Below, one piece after another: positions 1 to 9,666 of a stretch of DNA of 62,041 nucleotides. The first letter of the stretch is position 1. The number at the start of each line of letters is the position of its first letter. The DNA comes from an uncultured Desulfobacteraceae bacterium. GTDB taxonomy: Bacteria > Desulfobacterota > Desulfobacteria > Desulfobacterales > UBA2174. The notes under the pieces were generated by a model. That model was given only the letters and a program-made list of their open reading frames with translations, was not told the DNA's origin and searched no databases. Made by a program: the position numbers and the translations under genes. The stretch is from positions 1 to 62,041 of the forward strand of contig CALJLV010000220.1 in NCBI GenBank assembly GCA_937982505.1. The letters are read 5' to 3'.

Positions 1-1529
1 CGGTCGTCGGCGCACAGGAAGGTTTTCAGGCCCACGGCCCGGTCGAGCACCCGGTTGAGCTCGTCGATGTCGGTGACGCCCTCTGCCGCGGCCAGCGCGA
101 AAAATTCCTTGTCGAGCCGCTCGGCCGGCAGGGTCATTTCGCCGGGGGCCATGGTGTGGCGCAGGGGCAGGGTGGTTTCGTCCGCGATGGACTCGCGGAT
201 CGAGTACTTGTCCAGATATCCCCGCTCGTCATCGATGCCGAAGATCTTGAAGGTGCCTTCCCCTTGGGCCGTGCGGGCGATGGGGGTGCCGGTAAAGCCG
301 ATGAGGGTGGCCTTGGGCACCGCCGCCATCATGTAGGTGCCCAGGTCCCTGGCCACCGAGCGGTGGGCCTCGTCGATAAAAACGTAGATGTTGTCGCGGG
401 TGTTGGCGTTCTTGTCGATCCCCTCGAACTTGTGGATCATGGAGAGGATCAGACCGCGCTTGTCGGTCTTGAGCAGCTCCCGGACCTCGGCCTTGGAGTC
501 GGCCCGCCACACCGGGATATCCTGTTGCTGCATCTCGCCCAGCAATTTTTCGACCCAGCCCTTGAGCTGCCCCTCCAGTTCGGTGCGGTCCACCACCAGG
601 ATGACGGTGGCGTTTTGGAACCGGTCCTTTTCCTCCAGGATCCGGCGGGCGGCGGTGAGCAGGGTGAAGGTCTTGCCCGATCCCTGGGTGTGCCAGACCA
701 GGCCTCGCCTTCGGGCCTGGTCCTGGCAGCGGGCCACCACCTTTTCCACGGCCGTGCGCTGGTGCTGGCGTAGCAGCGATTTGCGCGTCTCGCCGTCTTC
801 CACGTAAAAGAGAATCCAGTGCTGAAGGGTGCGCAGAAAGTCGGTGGGCTCGAAAAAGGATTGCACCGCAAACTGGTACGTTTCTTCGGGCCGCTGTTTC
901 CAGCGCGCCATGAAGCGGCGGTTGGCGTTCCAGGTCACCCCGTACCAGTAGTCGAGAAGGTGGGTGACGTTGAAGAGCTGGGGCGCGCCGATGATCTCCG
1001 GGGTCTCCTTTTCGTAGCGCTTGAGCTGGATCACGCCCCGGTCGATGGCCCCGCCGTCCTTGGGATTCTTGTGCTCCACGATGCAGACCGGTAATCCGTT
1101 GACCGCGAACATCACGTCGGCCCGGTTGCCTTTTCTGGCCGGCGGTTTGAGCTTCCATTCCCAGGTGACGTGCAAGACGTTTTGGCCCGGCGCTTCGAAG
1201 TCGATGATCTGCACCCGCCGATGGCGTTTTTCGGCCTCGTCGTACCATTGCCACTCGCCACGCAGCCAGGCGAGGATCTCCCGGTTGCCCTCGATGGTGG
1301 GGGGAACGGCCTCCAGCTTTTCGATGATCTGGCGGACGGCGTCGGCCGAAAGCCACCGGTTGAAGCGGGTGAGGGCCGCCGCCAGCTCGTCGCGAAACAT
1401 CATGCCGGCCTCGCCGCCGCGCTTTTGCCTGGCGACTTGCGGCGGGATCGGGGTCCAGCCGATCCCCGCGGCATGGGCCACCATGGGAAACTGGACGGTG
1501 CCGGCTTCGCTGATCTTCAGCTCGTTCAT
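1..1529 (-). CDS. hsdR: Type I restriction enzyme R subunit HsdR (3' end beyond window)
   Basis: Restriction and translocation subunit of a type I R-M system. It cleaves DNA after ATP-driven translocation when bound to HsdM/HsdS at unmodified sites. The gene begins at the ATG ending at 1529 (MNELKISEAG) and runs 509 codons to the left edge, so only the N-terminal half is present. The nuclease domain shows the E-x-K part of the PD-(D/E)xK site (VCIVEHKNPKDG, about residue 150). The SF2 motor shows Walker A (HTQGSGKT) and a DEAH-type box (VFIDEAHRS). It is last in the hsdM-hsdS-fic-hsdR order and is separated from fic by 533 bp, so it may have its own promoter or depend on readthrough. Confidence 0.93.
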   Translation of the reverse strand, partial: MNELKISEAGTVQFPMVAHAAGIGWTPIPPQVARQKRGGEAGMMFRDELAAALTRFNRWLSADAVRQIIEKLEAVPPTIEGNREILAWLRGEWQWYDEAEKRHRRVQIIDFEAPGQNVLHVTWEWKLKPPARKGNRADVMFAVNGLPVCIVEHKNPKDGGAIDRGVIQLKRYEKETPEIIGAPQLFNVTHLLDYWYGVTWNANRRFMARWKQRPEETYQFAVQSFFEPTDFLRTLQHWILFYVEDGETRKSLLRQHQRTAVEKVVARCQDQARRRGLVWHTQGSGKTFTLLTAARRILEEKDRFQNATVILVVDRTELEGQLKGWVEKLLGEMQQQDIPVWRADSKAEVRELLKTDKRGLILSMIHKFEGIDKNANTRDNIYVFIDEAHRSVARDLGTYMMAAVPKATLIGFTGTPIARTAQGEGTFKIFGIDDERGYLDKYSIRESIADETTLPLRHTMAPGEMTLPAERLDKEFFALAAAEGVTDIDELNRVLDRAVGLKTFLCADD

Positions 1530-1554
1530 GGCGGTTTCACCCCTTGGTTGGCCG

Positions 1555-1600
1555 TTTGCGTCTCGCGCATTCTCGGCAAACGGTTTTGCGTCTCGCCGAA
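1555..1600 (+). repeat. Two copies of an 11-bp word shared with the other side of the hsdM-fic block
   Basis: TTTGCGTCTCG occurs at 1555-1565 and 1585-1595. The second copy extends to TTTGCGTCTCGCCGAA (1585-1600) and matches, with one mismatch and in inverted orientation, 6482-6497 just upstream of hsdM. The copies lie in the hsdR leader. They may be remnants of a dispersed repeat or the boundary of a mobile block. Confidence 0.5.
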
Positions 1601-1883
1601 GGCGGTTCCACGAGACGCTAAATGAAGACCATCTCCCCTCAGCAAGAAAGTTGCTTGACAGCAAGCGCCCTCAATGGGAATCTGGCCCCGTAGGCTGGTC
1701 ACTGCGTAGCGGGGGCTGGCCTCTCTTATTTTTTAATAATTACATAGATATAGCCTTCATTCCGCCCTGCTCGACTCCGCCTGCATTTGCCTTGGAATCG
1801 CGCCAATCCCTTTTGCATCTCGTATGGTTATTGAAACCTGGTAATCTATCTCTATCCGTTCGGGGTTCGACAGGGGGGGGCTT

Positions 1884-1966
1884 GTAGGGGCGGGGTTTAT
1901 CCCCGCCCGCACAATTTGCCGCAGCGCTCGCAACCCCTGGTGGGAGGGGATAAACCCCTCCCCTAC
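1884..1966. repeat. REP/BIME-like pair of inverted palindromic units
   Basis: Two 25-bp units face each other: 1884-1908 and the reverse complement at 1942-1966, matching at 23 of 25 positions. Each unit is itself nearly palindromic (GGGCGGGG, short AT core, CCCCGCCC), so each can form a hairpin and the pair can form a long cruciform. The architecture (two inverted REP units separated by 33 bp in an intergenic gap) is that of bacterial interspersed mosaic elements. The rest of 1530-2062 holds no supportable gene; it is AT-richer around 1725-1760. Confidence 0.7.
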
Positions 1967-2062
1967 ATGGTCTGGTCTTTCTCTGGTATGCGTTTGGCCA
2001 TTTTTCGTATCAAATTCTGATTTTTACGAGACGAATACCGCTTTGTCGGGAACCGGTGAGAC

Positions 2063-3187
2063 TCAAAACACCTCCCGGCCCTCGGCGATGTTCAGCAATG
2101 ACGGAAAGGCGTAGATGGCGGGCCTGCGGCCGGCGCCCTCCCGGATCGTCATCAGAATTCCAGCATCCCGTAGCGTTCCCAGGAGCTTGAGCGCCGTCGG
2201 CTTCGGGATGGAAGATCCTTCGATAAAGTGGGTACTGGCAAAAATGGGACGCGAAAACAGAAACTCCACCGCGCGCCCCGCGTGCTGGGAGTGCGTCCGT
2301 TCGGCGACCTCAAGGAGCATCCGCTGGTGCAGGTCGAGAATGGCCTGCGCCTTGGACTGGTTTTCCGATGCCTGGTGGATCAACCCTTCCAGGAAAAAAG
2401 CGCACCAGGCCGTCCAGGCCCCATCCCGCGACACGGCCCGCATGGCTTCCACATATTGCTCGCGCCGGGCTTCGAGGTAGCCGCTCATGTAGAAATTCGG
2501 TCCGCTGAGAATACGCCGCTCAAAGAGAAACAGCGGGATGATCATGCGGCCGATCCGCCCGTTGCCGTCCTTGAAGGGATGAAGGGCCTCGAATTCGACA
2601 TGAACGATCGCCAACTGGACCAGGGGATCGCGTTCGTCCCGTCTCTGAACATAGGCGGTCCAGGCATCCAAACCGGCGATGAGGTGCTCCGGCGGGATCG
2701 GCACGAAGTTGCATTCTTCGATGGCGCATCCCCGCGGTCCGATCCAGTTCTGGTCGTTGCGAAATGTTCCGGGATCCTTGTCTCTTCCCCGGACGCCGTT
2801 CAACAGCAGCGCATGGGCTTCACGCAAAAGGTGCTGGGAAAGGGGGCGATCCTTGAGCGCTTTGGAGGCAAAGCTGAGTGCCGTGCGATAGTTTCGGATT
2901 TCCTCGGCGTCGTCGCGCTTGGGCTGCGACACATCAGCCCCGCCGCCTCTGGCTTCGATCTCCAGAACCTCGCCCATGGTGACGTTCGTGCCTTCGATTT
3001 TGGAAGAGAGCACCGCCTCCTGGGTGGTCAGCGGAGACAGCAGAACCGCGGCGTTGGGCATGGCGGCCACCAATCCGTCATAGCGGGCCAGGGCGGCGCG
3101 GGCATCGCCGATCAGCGGCACGAGCCGCGCCCAGTCGATGTTTTCGGGCGGAAACTGGCCAAGATGGTAATAAACCGGACCCGTCAT
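2063..3187 (-). CDS. Fic family protein (predicted self-inhibited AMPylator) inside the hsd operon
   Basis: 374 residues. The Fic motif HPFKDGNGRIGR is complete at residues 203-214, including the catalytic His and the phosphate-binding DGNGR, so nucleotidyl (AMP) transfer is expected. A second hallmark, SSKIEG at residues 61-66, fits the inhibitory helix consensus [S/T]xxxE[G/N] located N-terminal to the Fic core, the class II arrangement in which Glu blocks productive ATP binding. The C-terminal ~90 residues look like a winged helix. Its ATG overlaps the hsdS stop by 4 bp, so translation is coupled to hsdS. Targets cannot be read from sequence. An accessory or guard role in the restriction locus is inference. 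Confidence 0.9.
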   Translation of the reverse strand: MTGPVYYHLGQFPPENIDWARLVPLIGDARAALARYDGLVAAMPNAAVLLSPLTTQEAVLSSKIEGTNVTMGEVLEIEARGGGADVSQPKRDDAEEIRNYRTALSFASKALKDRPLSQHLLREAHALLLNGVRGRDKDPGTFRNDQNWIGPRGCAIEECNFVPIPPEHLIAGLDAWTAYVQRRDERDPLVQLAIVHVEFEALHPFKDGNGRIGRMIIPLFLFERRILSGPNFYMSGYLEARREQYVEAMRAVSRDGAWTAWCAFFLEGLIHQASENQSKAQAILDLHQRMLLEVAERTHSQHAGRAVEFLFSRPIFASTHFIEGSSIPKPTALKLLGTLRDAGILMTIREGAGRRPAIYAFPSLLNIAEGREVF

Positions 3188-4427
3188 GCCGCCACCTCCG
3201 TCGCTTTTTTCGGTTCCAAAGCCGACAGATCGAGATCCGCCACCCGGATCTCACCGGTCATCAGCTTGTGCAGCAGCGCCTTGAAAAGTTCACCGAGCAC
3301 GGCGCGCTTGCGCCGGTGGAGGTCGATCTTGCGGTCGATGGCGTCGAGGATGGCAACGATTTCTTCCGCTTCTGTGGAATCATTTGGACATGCCACCTTG
3401 AAGGTCTCGATGTCGTTCAAGTTAAGTGTCATCGTACCATGGGCAGAAGGGACGATTTGACTCAAGAGTCGTTCTTTGTTCACGTATATCGCAGATCGAA
3501 GAAACCGGCCGTCGAAATCACCTCGCAAAACTAGAGCCTTTACGTCCTGATTGAAAGCCATGGGCCTGTTGATTACCGCCACAGGGAGGTCTTTGGCGAG
3601 CCCCATTCCACGCACCAAAATCAAGACCGCACCGTCAGGCGCAATACGACTTCCGGCTTCAACCCCTTCATTTGTAATGTGGTCGATAGTATCATCGAGC
3701 GCCGGAGTTTTGAGGTCCTTGCCAGACACCCAGGGGATATCACCTCTCCAATATTCAGCGATTGATTTTCGGGGAGTGCCTCCGCTCAAAATGTCGCAAA
3801 GTTCGAGAATTGTTCGCGCATTCCAACTCTCCGGCACCGGACCGATTTCGGTCTCCTTCTGTGGCTCTCCCCTCAGCCCGCGCGTGAACAATACCCTCAT
3901 TGCGGCATGCTTGAGATGTAAGCCGGTCTCAATTACAGCTTCATTAGCTGTGATGGCCTCGTGAACCCCCCAAAGCAGGCTTGCGATTTTGTTTTGCTCA
4001 TCTGAACCGAAACGTGGCAACTCGAAATTGGCAATATGATTCCAAGAAGTTCGAGGGTGTTGAACGCCAGTCGTTCCAGCAACAGCATGGGCTAAAAAGC
4101 TTGGCGCATGAACTATGCTAACAACAAATCGTGGATCGACCCCATATTTTGGGCGAAGTACAAGCAGCTCAGTAGTACAAATACCATAATCATTTACGAC
4201 AATGGCCTTGTCTAGATAGGGACGAAGCTTTCCGTAAAGCACATCTCCCGGTTGAAAGGCATATTTAGCGCTATGCACATCAAAAGCCTTGCCTTCGCCG
4301 ATTCCAACGAAACGACCGGAAGCAACATGTTCTAACCCGATGTATATGCCATCGGCTCGGCGGCTCGGATCGACCTGCACTGCCACGAAGTCGCACAAAT
4401 CGGACAAACGCATGGTTGCCTCGACCA

Positions 4428-4428
<1 letters not shown>
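3184..4428 (-). CDS. hsdS: Type I restriction specificity subunit HsdS
   Basis: 414 residues with two target-recognition domains (about 1-170 and 200-360), each followed by a helical conserved region: the first ends near LFTRGLRGEP and the second ends in a Lys/Leu-rich helix near residue 390. It fixes the DNA sequence recognised by the methyltransferase and restriction complexes. The start overlaps the hsdM stop by one base (TAATG) and has an AGGAAG ribosome site. The first TRD region (about 3880-4400 in the window) is visibly AT-richer than its neighbours, as expected for a domain exchanged by recombination. Confidence 0.93.
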
Positions 4429-6273
<1,845 letters not shown>

Positions 6274-6284
<11 letters not shown>

Positions 6285-6321
6285 GTTTGCGATATTTGAT
6301 ATGTCGCCTCGAATTTGTCAA
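6274..6321 (-). promoter_or_regulatory. hsdM promoter with three 9-bp repeats; probably leaderless start
   Basis: On the minus strand a perfect -35 TTGACA (6316-6321) is followed, 18 bp on, by a -10 candidate AAATAT (6292-6297). Only seven bases separate that -10 from the hsdM ATG at 6284, so the transcript should begin at or next to the start codon, and no Shine-Dalgarno is present. Three consecutive 9-bp units, ATGTTTGTC, ATGTTTGCG and ATATTTGAT (6274-6300, plus-strand reading), cover the -10 and the start codon. They are good candidates for the operator of the XRE domain encoded immediately downstream. Confidence 0.6.
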
Positions 6322-6481
6322 GCGGCTTTAGAAGTCATTGTCACGCTATTTTAACCGGCCTCCGTTTCCCGAGTCTGCCTTGTATCCCACCACCATGGCA
6401 TCGTAGACCGCTGTTGTTGCAGGGATGGCCTTTTTCATCGGGGCCTCATGATTTTCCAAGGGCAATCGGGCGGATACCCTT

Positions 6482-6497
6482 TTCGCCGAGACGCAAA
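6482..6497 (-). repeat. Inverted copy of the hsdR-side repeat
   Basis: Reading the minus strand, TTTGCGTCTCGGCGAA matches 1585-1600 at 15 of 16 positions in opposite orientation. Together the copies bracket the hsdM-hsdS-fic block. The rest of the 6322-6528 gap shows nothing else supportable. Confidence 0.45.
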
Positions 6498-6528
6498 GGG
6501 GGCTGCTGGCGACTCGGTCGGCAGGGAT

Positions 6529-8115
6529 TCAACCCTCATCCGCCACCTGACCGCCCCCCGGAGTGGGCCGGTTTCCGGCCAGACGGCATTCGCGTGACCG
6601 GCAGTAGCGCGTGAAGGCGGCCCCGTTGCCCTGGTGGTCGCGCCCGAGGTGAAAGTTGAGCCAGGAGGAGGTGTCGTTCAGGGCCCAGAGCCGCGGCGGC
6701 ACGCACCCTTCGGCCAGGCGGTAAGTTTCTCCCGCGGCGGCCCAGCGGCGCCAGGCCCGGTACCAGACGCACTCGCGCTCGGGGCGCACCTCGCAGCGGC
6801 CGTTGCGGCTGCCGCCGCAGGCCCCGTTGCGGGTGTGCTTGGGGCACTGGGATTCGGGGCACAAAAAGGCCAGGTGCTGGATGGCGCAGTCGCCGCAGTG
6901 GCGGCAGCCCAGCAGCAGCCGCTTGACCGGATCTTCCAGGGTCTGGGCCAGCATGCGGCCCGCGGCGTGCCCGTCCAGGCTGCGCGAAACCGCGTGCCAG
7001 AGGCCGGCCGCGGCGCCTTCACGCCGGAAGAAGGCCGCGTGGGCCAGGCGCATGAAGTGAAAATGGGCTTTTTCCAGAGGATCGAGGGCCGGCGGCGACC
7101 CCGCCCCGAGGGCGCAGGCCGGCGCGCCGCTCGGATCCGCGTCCGGCGCCGCGGCCGGTTCCGGGCCGTCGAACTGATCCAGAAAGGCGGTCCATCGATC
7201 CTCGATTTCGGCCAGCCGATCCAGGATCCGGCCCACCAGGGAAAAGTCCCGGTGGATCCCGCCGATATGGATCCCCCGGAACCCCAAGCCCTTGAGCACC
7301 GCCGCCAGGCGCGCGGCGCGTTCCACCGCGGCCCGGCGGCCCGCGTCGCGGTCGGTCCACTCCCGGCCGACCTGGCGGCACAAGCGATCCGAGACCACCA
7401 CCCCGGGCACCTGCCCGGCGTTCATGATGCGCGCGGCCCGCGGCGTGAGCACGTAGACCGATCCGAGCAGGGGCAGATCCAGCCCCATGGTGCGGGTGGT
7501 GCCCACCATCTGGTGAAAGCGGCCCGCGTCGTAGCCGAGCTGGCTGATGACGAACTGAGCCCCGGCGGCCCGCTTGCGGCACAGCTTGGCGTACTGGGCC
7601 GCGGTTTCGCCGGCGCTGGTCTTGAAAGGCGAGGCGGCGCAGCCGGCGAAAAAGCCGTCCGGATCGCCGGCGGCCGCGAGCCGTTCGTTGAGCATGGCCA
7701 GCATGGCCAGGAGACTGACCGAGTCCAGGTCGAATACCGGGGCCCCCTGGCCGGCGAAGCCCGCGCCGGTGTAGTCCCCGGTGAGGGCCAGGATGTTCTT
7801 CATCCCCATCATGGCCAGTTGCAGGGCCCGGCTCTCCATGCCCACCCGGTTGGCATCGCGGCAGGTAAAATGCACGATCACGTCCATGCCGATGCCAAAG
7901 ATCTGGTGGCCGAGGACATCCGGGCTCAAGGAGGGATTTCCCCCGGGGTTGTCGGTGATCGAAACCGCCGAGATGCGCCCGTCGGCAAAGGCGTCCCGGG
8001 CGATACCCATCACGGTGTCCAGGGCCCGGCCGGTAACCTCGCGACCCGGAACCAGTTCCAGGGTGATGACGAAACGGGTCGGATCCTGAAGATCGTTCTG
8101 AAACACGCGCAGCAT
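6529..8115 (-). CDS. metF: Methylenetetrahydrofolate reductase fused to MetV-type Cys-rich C-terminal domain
   Basis: 528 residues. The first ~300 form the MetF TIM barrel (HFTCRDANRVGMESRA, LALTGD, FVISQL), which reduces methylene-THF to methyl-THF for methionine synthesis or, in acetogens and many sulfate reducers, the methyl branch of the Wood-Ljungdahl pathway. From about residue 400 a Cys-rich module follows (CRHCGDC, CPESQCPKHTRNGACGG, ERECVWYRAW). This is the MTHFR_C/MetV domain, normally a separate subunit that links MetF to Fe-S or flavin electron carriers. The start has a strong GGGAGG site. It lies 15 bp downstream of the sigma-54 activator gene and probably shares its transcript. 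Confidence 0.92.
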   Translation of the reverse strand: MLRVFQNDLQDPTRFVITLELVPGREVTGRALDTVMGIARDAFADGRISAVSITDNPGGNPSLSPDVLGHQIFGIGMDVIVHFTCRDANRVGMESRALQLAMMGMKNILALTGDYTGAGFAGQGAPVFDLDSVSLLAMLAMLNERLAAAGDPDGFFAGCAASPFKTSAGETAAQYAKLCRKRAAGAQFVISQLGYDAGRFHQMVGTTRTMGLDLPLLGSVYVLTPRAARIMNAGQVPGVVVSDRLCRQVGREWTDRDAGRRAAVERAARLAAVLKGLGFRGIHIGGIHRDFSLVGRILDRLAEIEDRWTAFLDQFDGPEPAAAPDADPSGAPACALGAGSPPALDPLEKAHFHFMRLAHAAFFRREGAAAGLWHAVSRSLDGHAAGRMLAQTLEDPVKRLLLGCRHCGDCAIQHLAFLCPESQCPKHTRNGACGGSRNGRCEVRPERECVWYRAWRRWAAAGETYRLAEGCVPPRLWALNDTSSWLNFHLGRDHQGNGAAFTRYCRSRECRLAGNRPTPGGGQVADEG

Positions 8116-8130
8116 GAAGCCACCTCCCGG

Positions 8131-9489
8131 CTATCCTCTACGGCGCCCCCGGCCATCGCTGGGCGGGGTGGTCAAACCCAACGCCATGATCTTGCGGTAC
8201 AGCGTGCTCGGATCGATGCCCAGTTCGGCGGCGGCCGCTTGACGGCGCCCTGCGTGCCGGTCCAGGGCCGCCTCGATCATCCGGCATTCCATGGCCTTCA
8301 AGGACATGGGACCGCCCGCCGGTGCCGCATGCCAATCACCGGCCGGCCTGAGCTCCGGCGGCAGGTGGGCCAGGTCGATGATCCCCTGGCGGCAGAGGAC
8401 GAAGGCATGTTCGAGGATGTTTTCCAGTTCCCGGACATTGCCCGGATAATCGTGTTCCATCAACCGCATCAGGACCTGGTCGGAAACCCCGGCGATGGTT
8501 TTTCCCTGGAGCCGGTTGAGCCGGGCCAGAAAATGATCCACCAGCAAAGGGATGTCCTCGCGCCGACGGCGCAGGGGGGGGATCTCCAGGCGCACCACCC
8601 GGATGCGGTAGTACAGATCCTCGCGAAAGACGCCTTGTCTGACCAAATCGGCCAGATCCCGATGGGTGGCGGCCACGATGCGCACGTCCACCGGCCGGGG
8701 TTCGAGGGCCCCCAGCGGCTCCACGCAGCGCGCCTCCACGGCCCGCAGCAGGCGCACCTGCATGGCGGGCGAGACGTCGCCGATCTCGTCGAGAAAAAGC
8801 GTCCCGCCATCGGCCGCGGCAAAGCGCCCGATCTTGTCCCGGCGCGCGTCGGTAAAGGCCCCGGCCTTGTAGCCGAACAGCTCGGACTCGAGCAGAGTAT
8901 CCGGCAGGGCCCCGCAGTTGATGGCCACGAAAGGCCCCCGGCGGCGGCCGGAAAGATGGTGCAGGGCCCGGGCGACCAGTTCTTTTCCGGTGCCCGATTC
9001 TCCCTGGACAAGGACCGTGCTGTCGCTGGCCGCTACCTGGGGCAGGATTTCGAAAAGGGCCTGCATGGCCGGGCTGCGCCCGATGATATCCTCGAAGGTG
9101 TAGCGTTTTTCCAGTACCTTTTGGAGCTGCTCGATGCGGGTCAGGTCCTGGAAGGTTTCCACCCCGCCGCACAGGGCCCCGGCGTCATCGCGCAGCACGG
9201 CGGTGGAGATGCGGATCGGCACGCGCCGCCCGGCGGCGTGGTAAATGCAGGCCGCGGCGTTGATGATGGGGATTCCGGTGGACAGGGTCCGGCGCAGGGC
9301 GCAGGCCTGCTCGCAGATGTCGGCCCGGAACACCTCGCAGCAGCGCGCCCCGACGGCTTCGGCGCGGGCCACGCCCGTGATCTGTTCGGCGGCGCGGTTG
9401 AAACGCGTGATGCGCCAGTCCAGATCCACGGTAAAAACGCCTTCGTTGATGGCGTCGAGGATCGGATCGGAAAAGCTGGAAGCGGTCAT
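8131..9489 (-). CDS. PAS domain sigma-54-dependent transcriptional activator (GAFTDA variant)
   Basis: 452 residues from the ATG at 9489, chosen because AAGGAA lies 9 nt upstream; another in-frame ATG at 9510 lacks a ribosome site. An N-terminal PAS domain (~10-125) carries a cysteine cluster (RCCEVFRADICEQAC, Cys50, 51, 59, 63). Then come an AAA+ sigma-54 domain with Walker A GESGTGKE (~163-170) and Walker B LFLDEIGD, and a Fis-type HTH at the C terminus. The sigma-54-contacting loop reads GAFTDA instead of GAFTGA. It is the first gene of an apparent two-gene unit with the MetF-MetV fusion. The Cys cluster suggests redox or metal sensing (inference). Confidence 0.92.
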   Translation of the reverse strand: MTASSFSDPILDAINEGVFTVDLDWRITRFNRAAEQITGVARAEAVGARCCEVFRADICEQACALRRTLSTGIPIINAAACIYHAAGRRVPIRISTAVLRDDAGALCGGVETFQDLTRIEQLQKVLEKRYTFEDIIGRSPAMQALFEILPQVAASDSTVLVQGESGTGKELVARALHHLSGRRRGPFVAINCGALPDTLLESELFGYKAGAFTDARRDKIGRFAAADGGTLFLDEIGDVSPAMQVRLLRAVEARCVEPLGALEPRPVDVRIVAATHRDLADLVRQGVFREDLYYRIRVVRLEIPPLRRRREDIPLLVDHFLARLNRLQGKTIAGVSDQVLMRLMEHDYPGNVRELENILEHAFVLCRQGIIDLAHLPPELRPAGDWHAAPAGGPMSLKAMECRMIEAALDRHAGRRQAAAAELGIDPSTLYRKIMALGLTTPPSDGRGRRRG

Positions 9490-9666
9490 GTCGGAAGATT
9501 CCTTCAGCATCCGGCGCCCGCCGGGACCCGTGCGGGCTGTCGATCATTGTTGGGTTTCGGGGCCGAACATGTCAATATGGATTTGTGCAAGGGCCTTTAC
9601 ACCGCCAGCCGCTAAGCGCTATATCAGTCCATCGATTTGCGGATCCAACATCGCAGAGGCACGCCC

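Noticed and set aside
2063..3187. Fic gene as a Doc/Phd-type toxin-antitoxin module
   Set aside because: The inhibitory motif is within the same chain, the protein is much longer than Doc, and no Phd-like antitoxin gene is adjacent.
6634..9615. A 993-codon plus-strand open frame opposite metF-metV and the sigma-54 activator
   Set aside because: It spans two well-identified genes on the other strand and has low-complexity composition without domains. Similar antisense frames at 22745-25636, 53395-56073, 56886-59498, 9619-11184 and 39693-41474 were dropped for the same reason.
9511..9666. Sigma-54 (-24/-12) promoter upstream of the activator gene
   Set aside because: A TTGCA is present on the minus strand but the GG dinucleotide at the required distance is missing.
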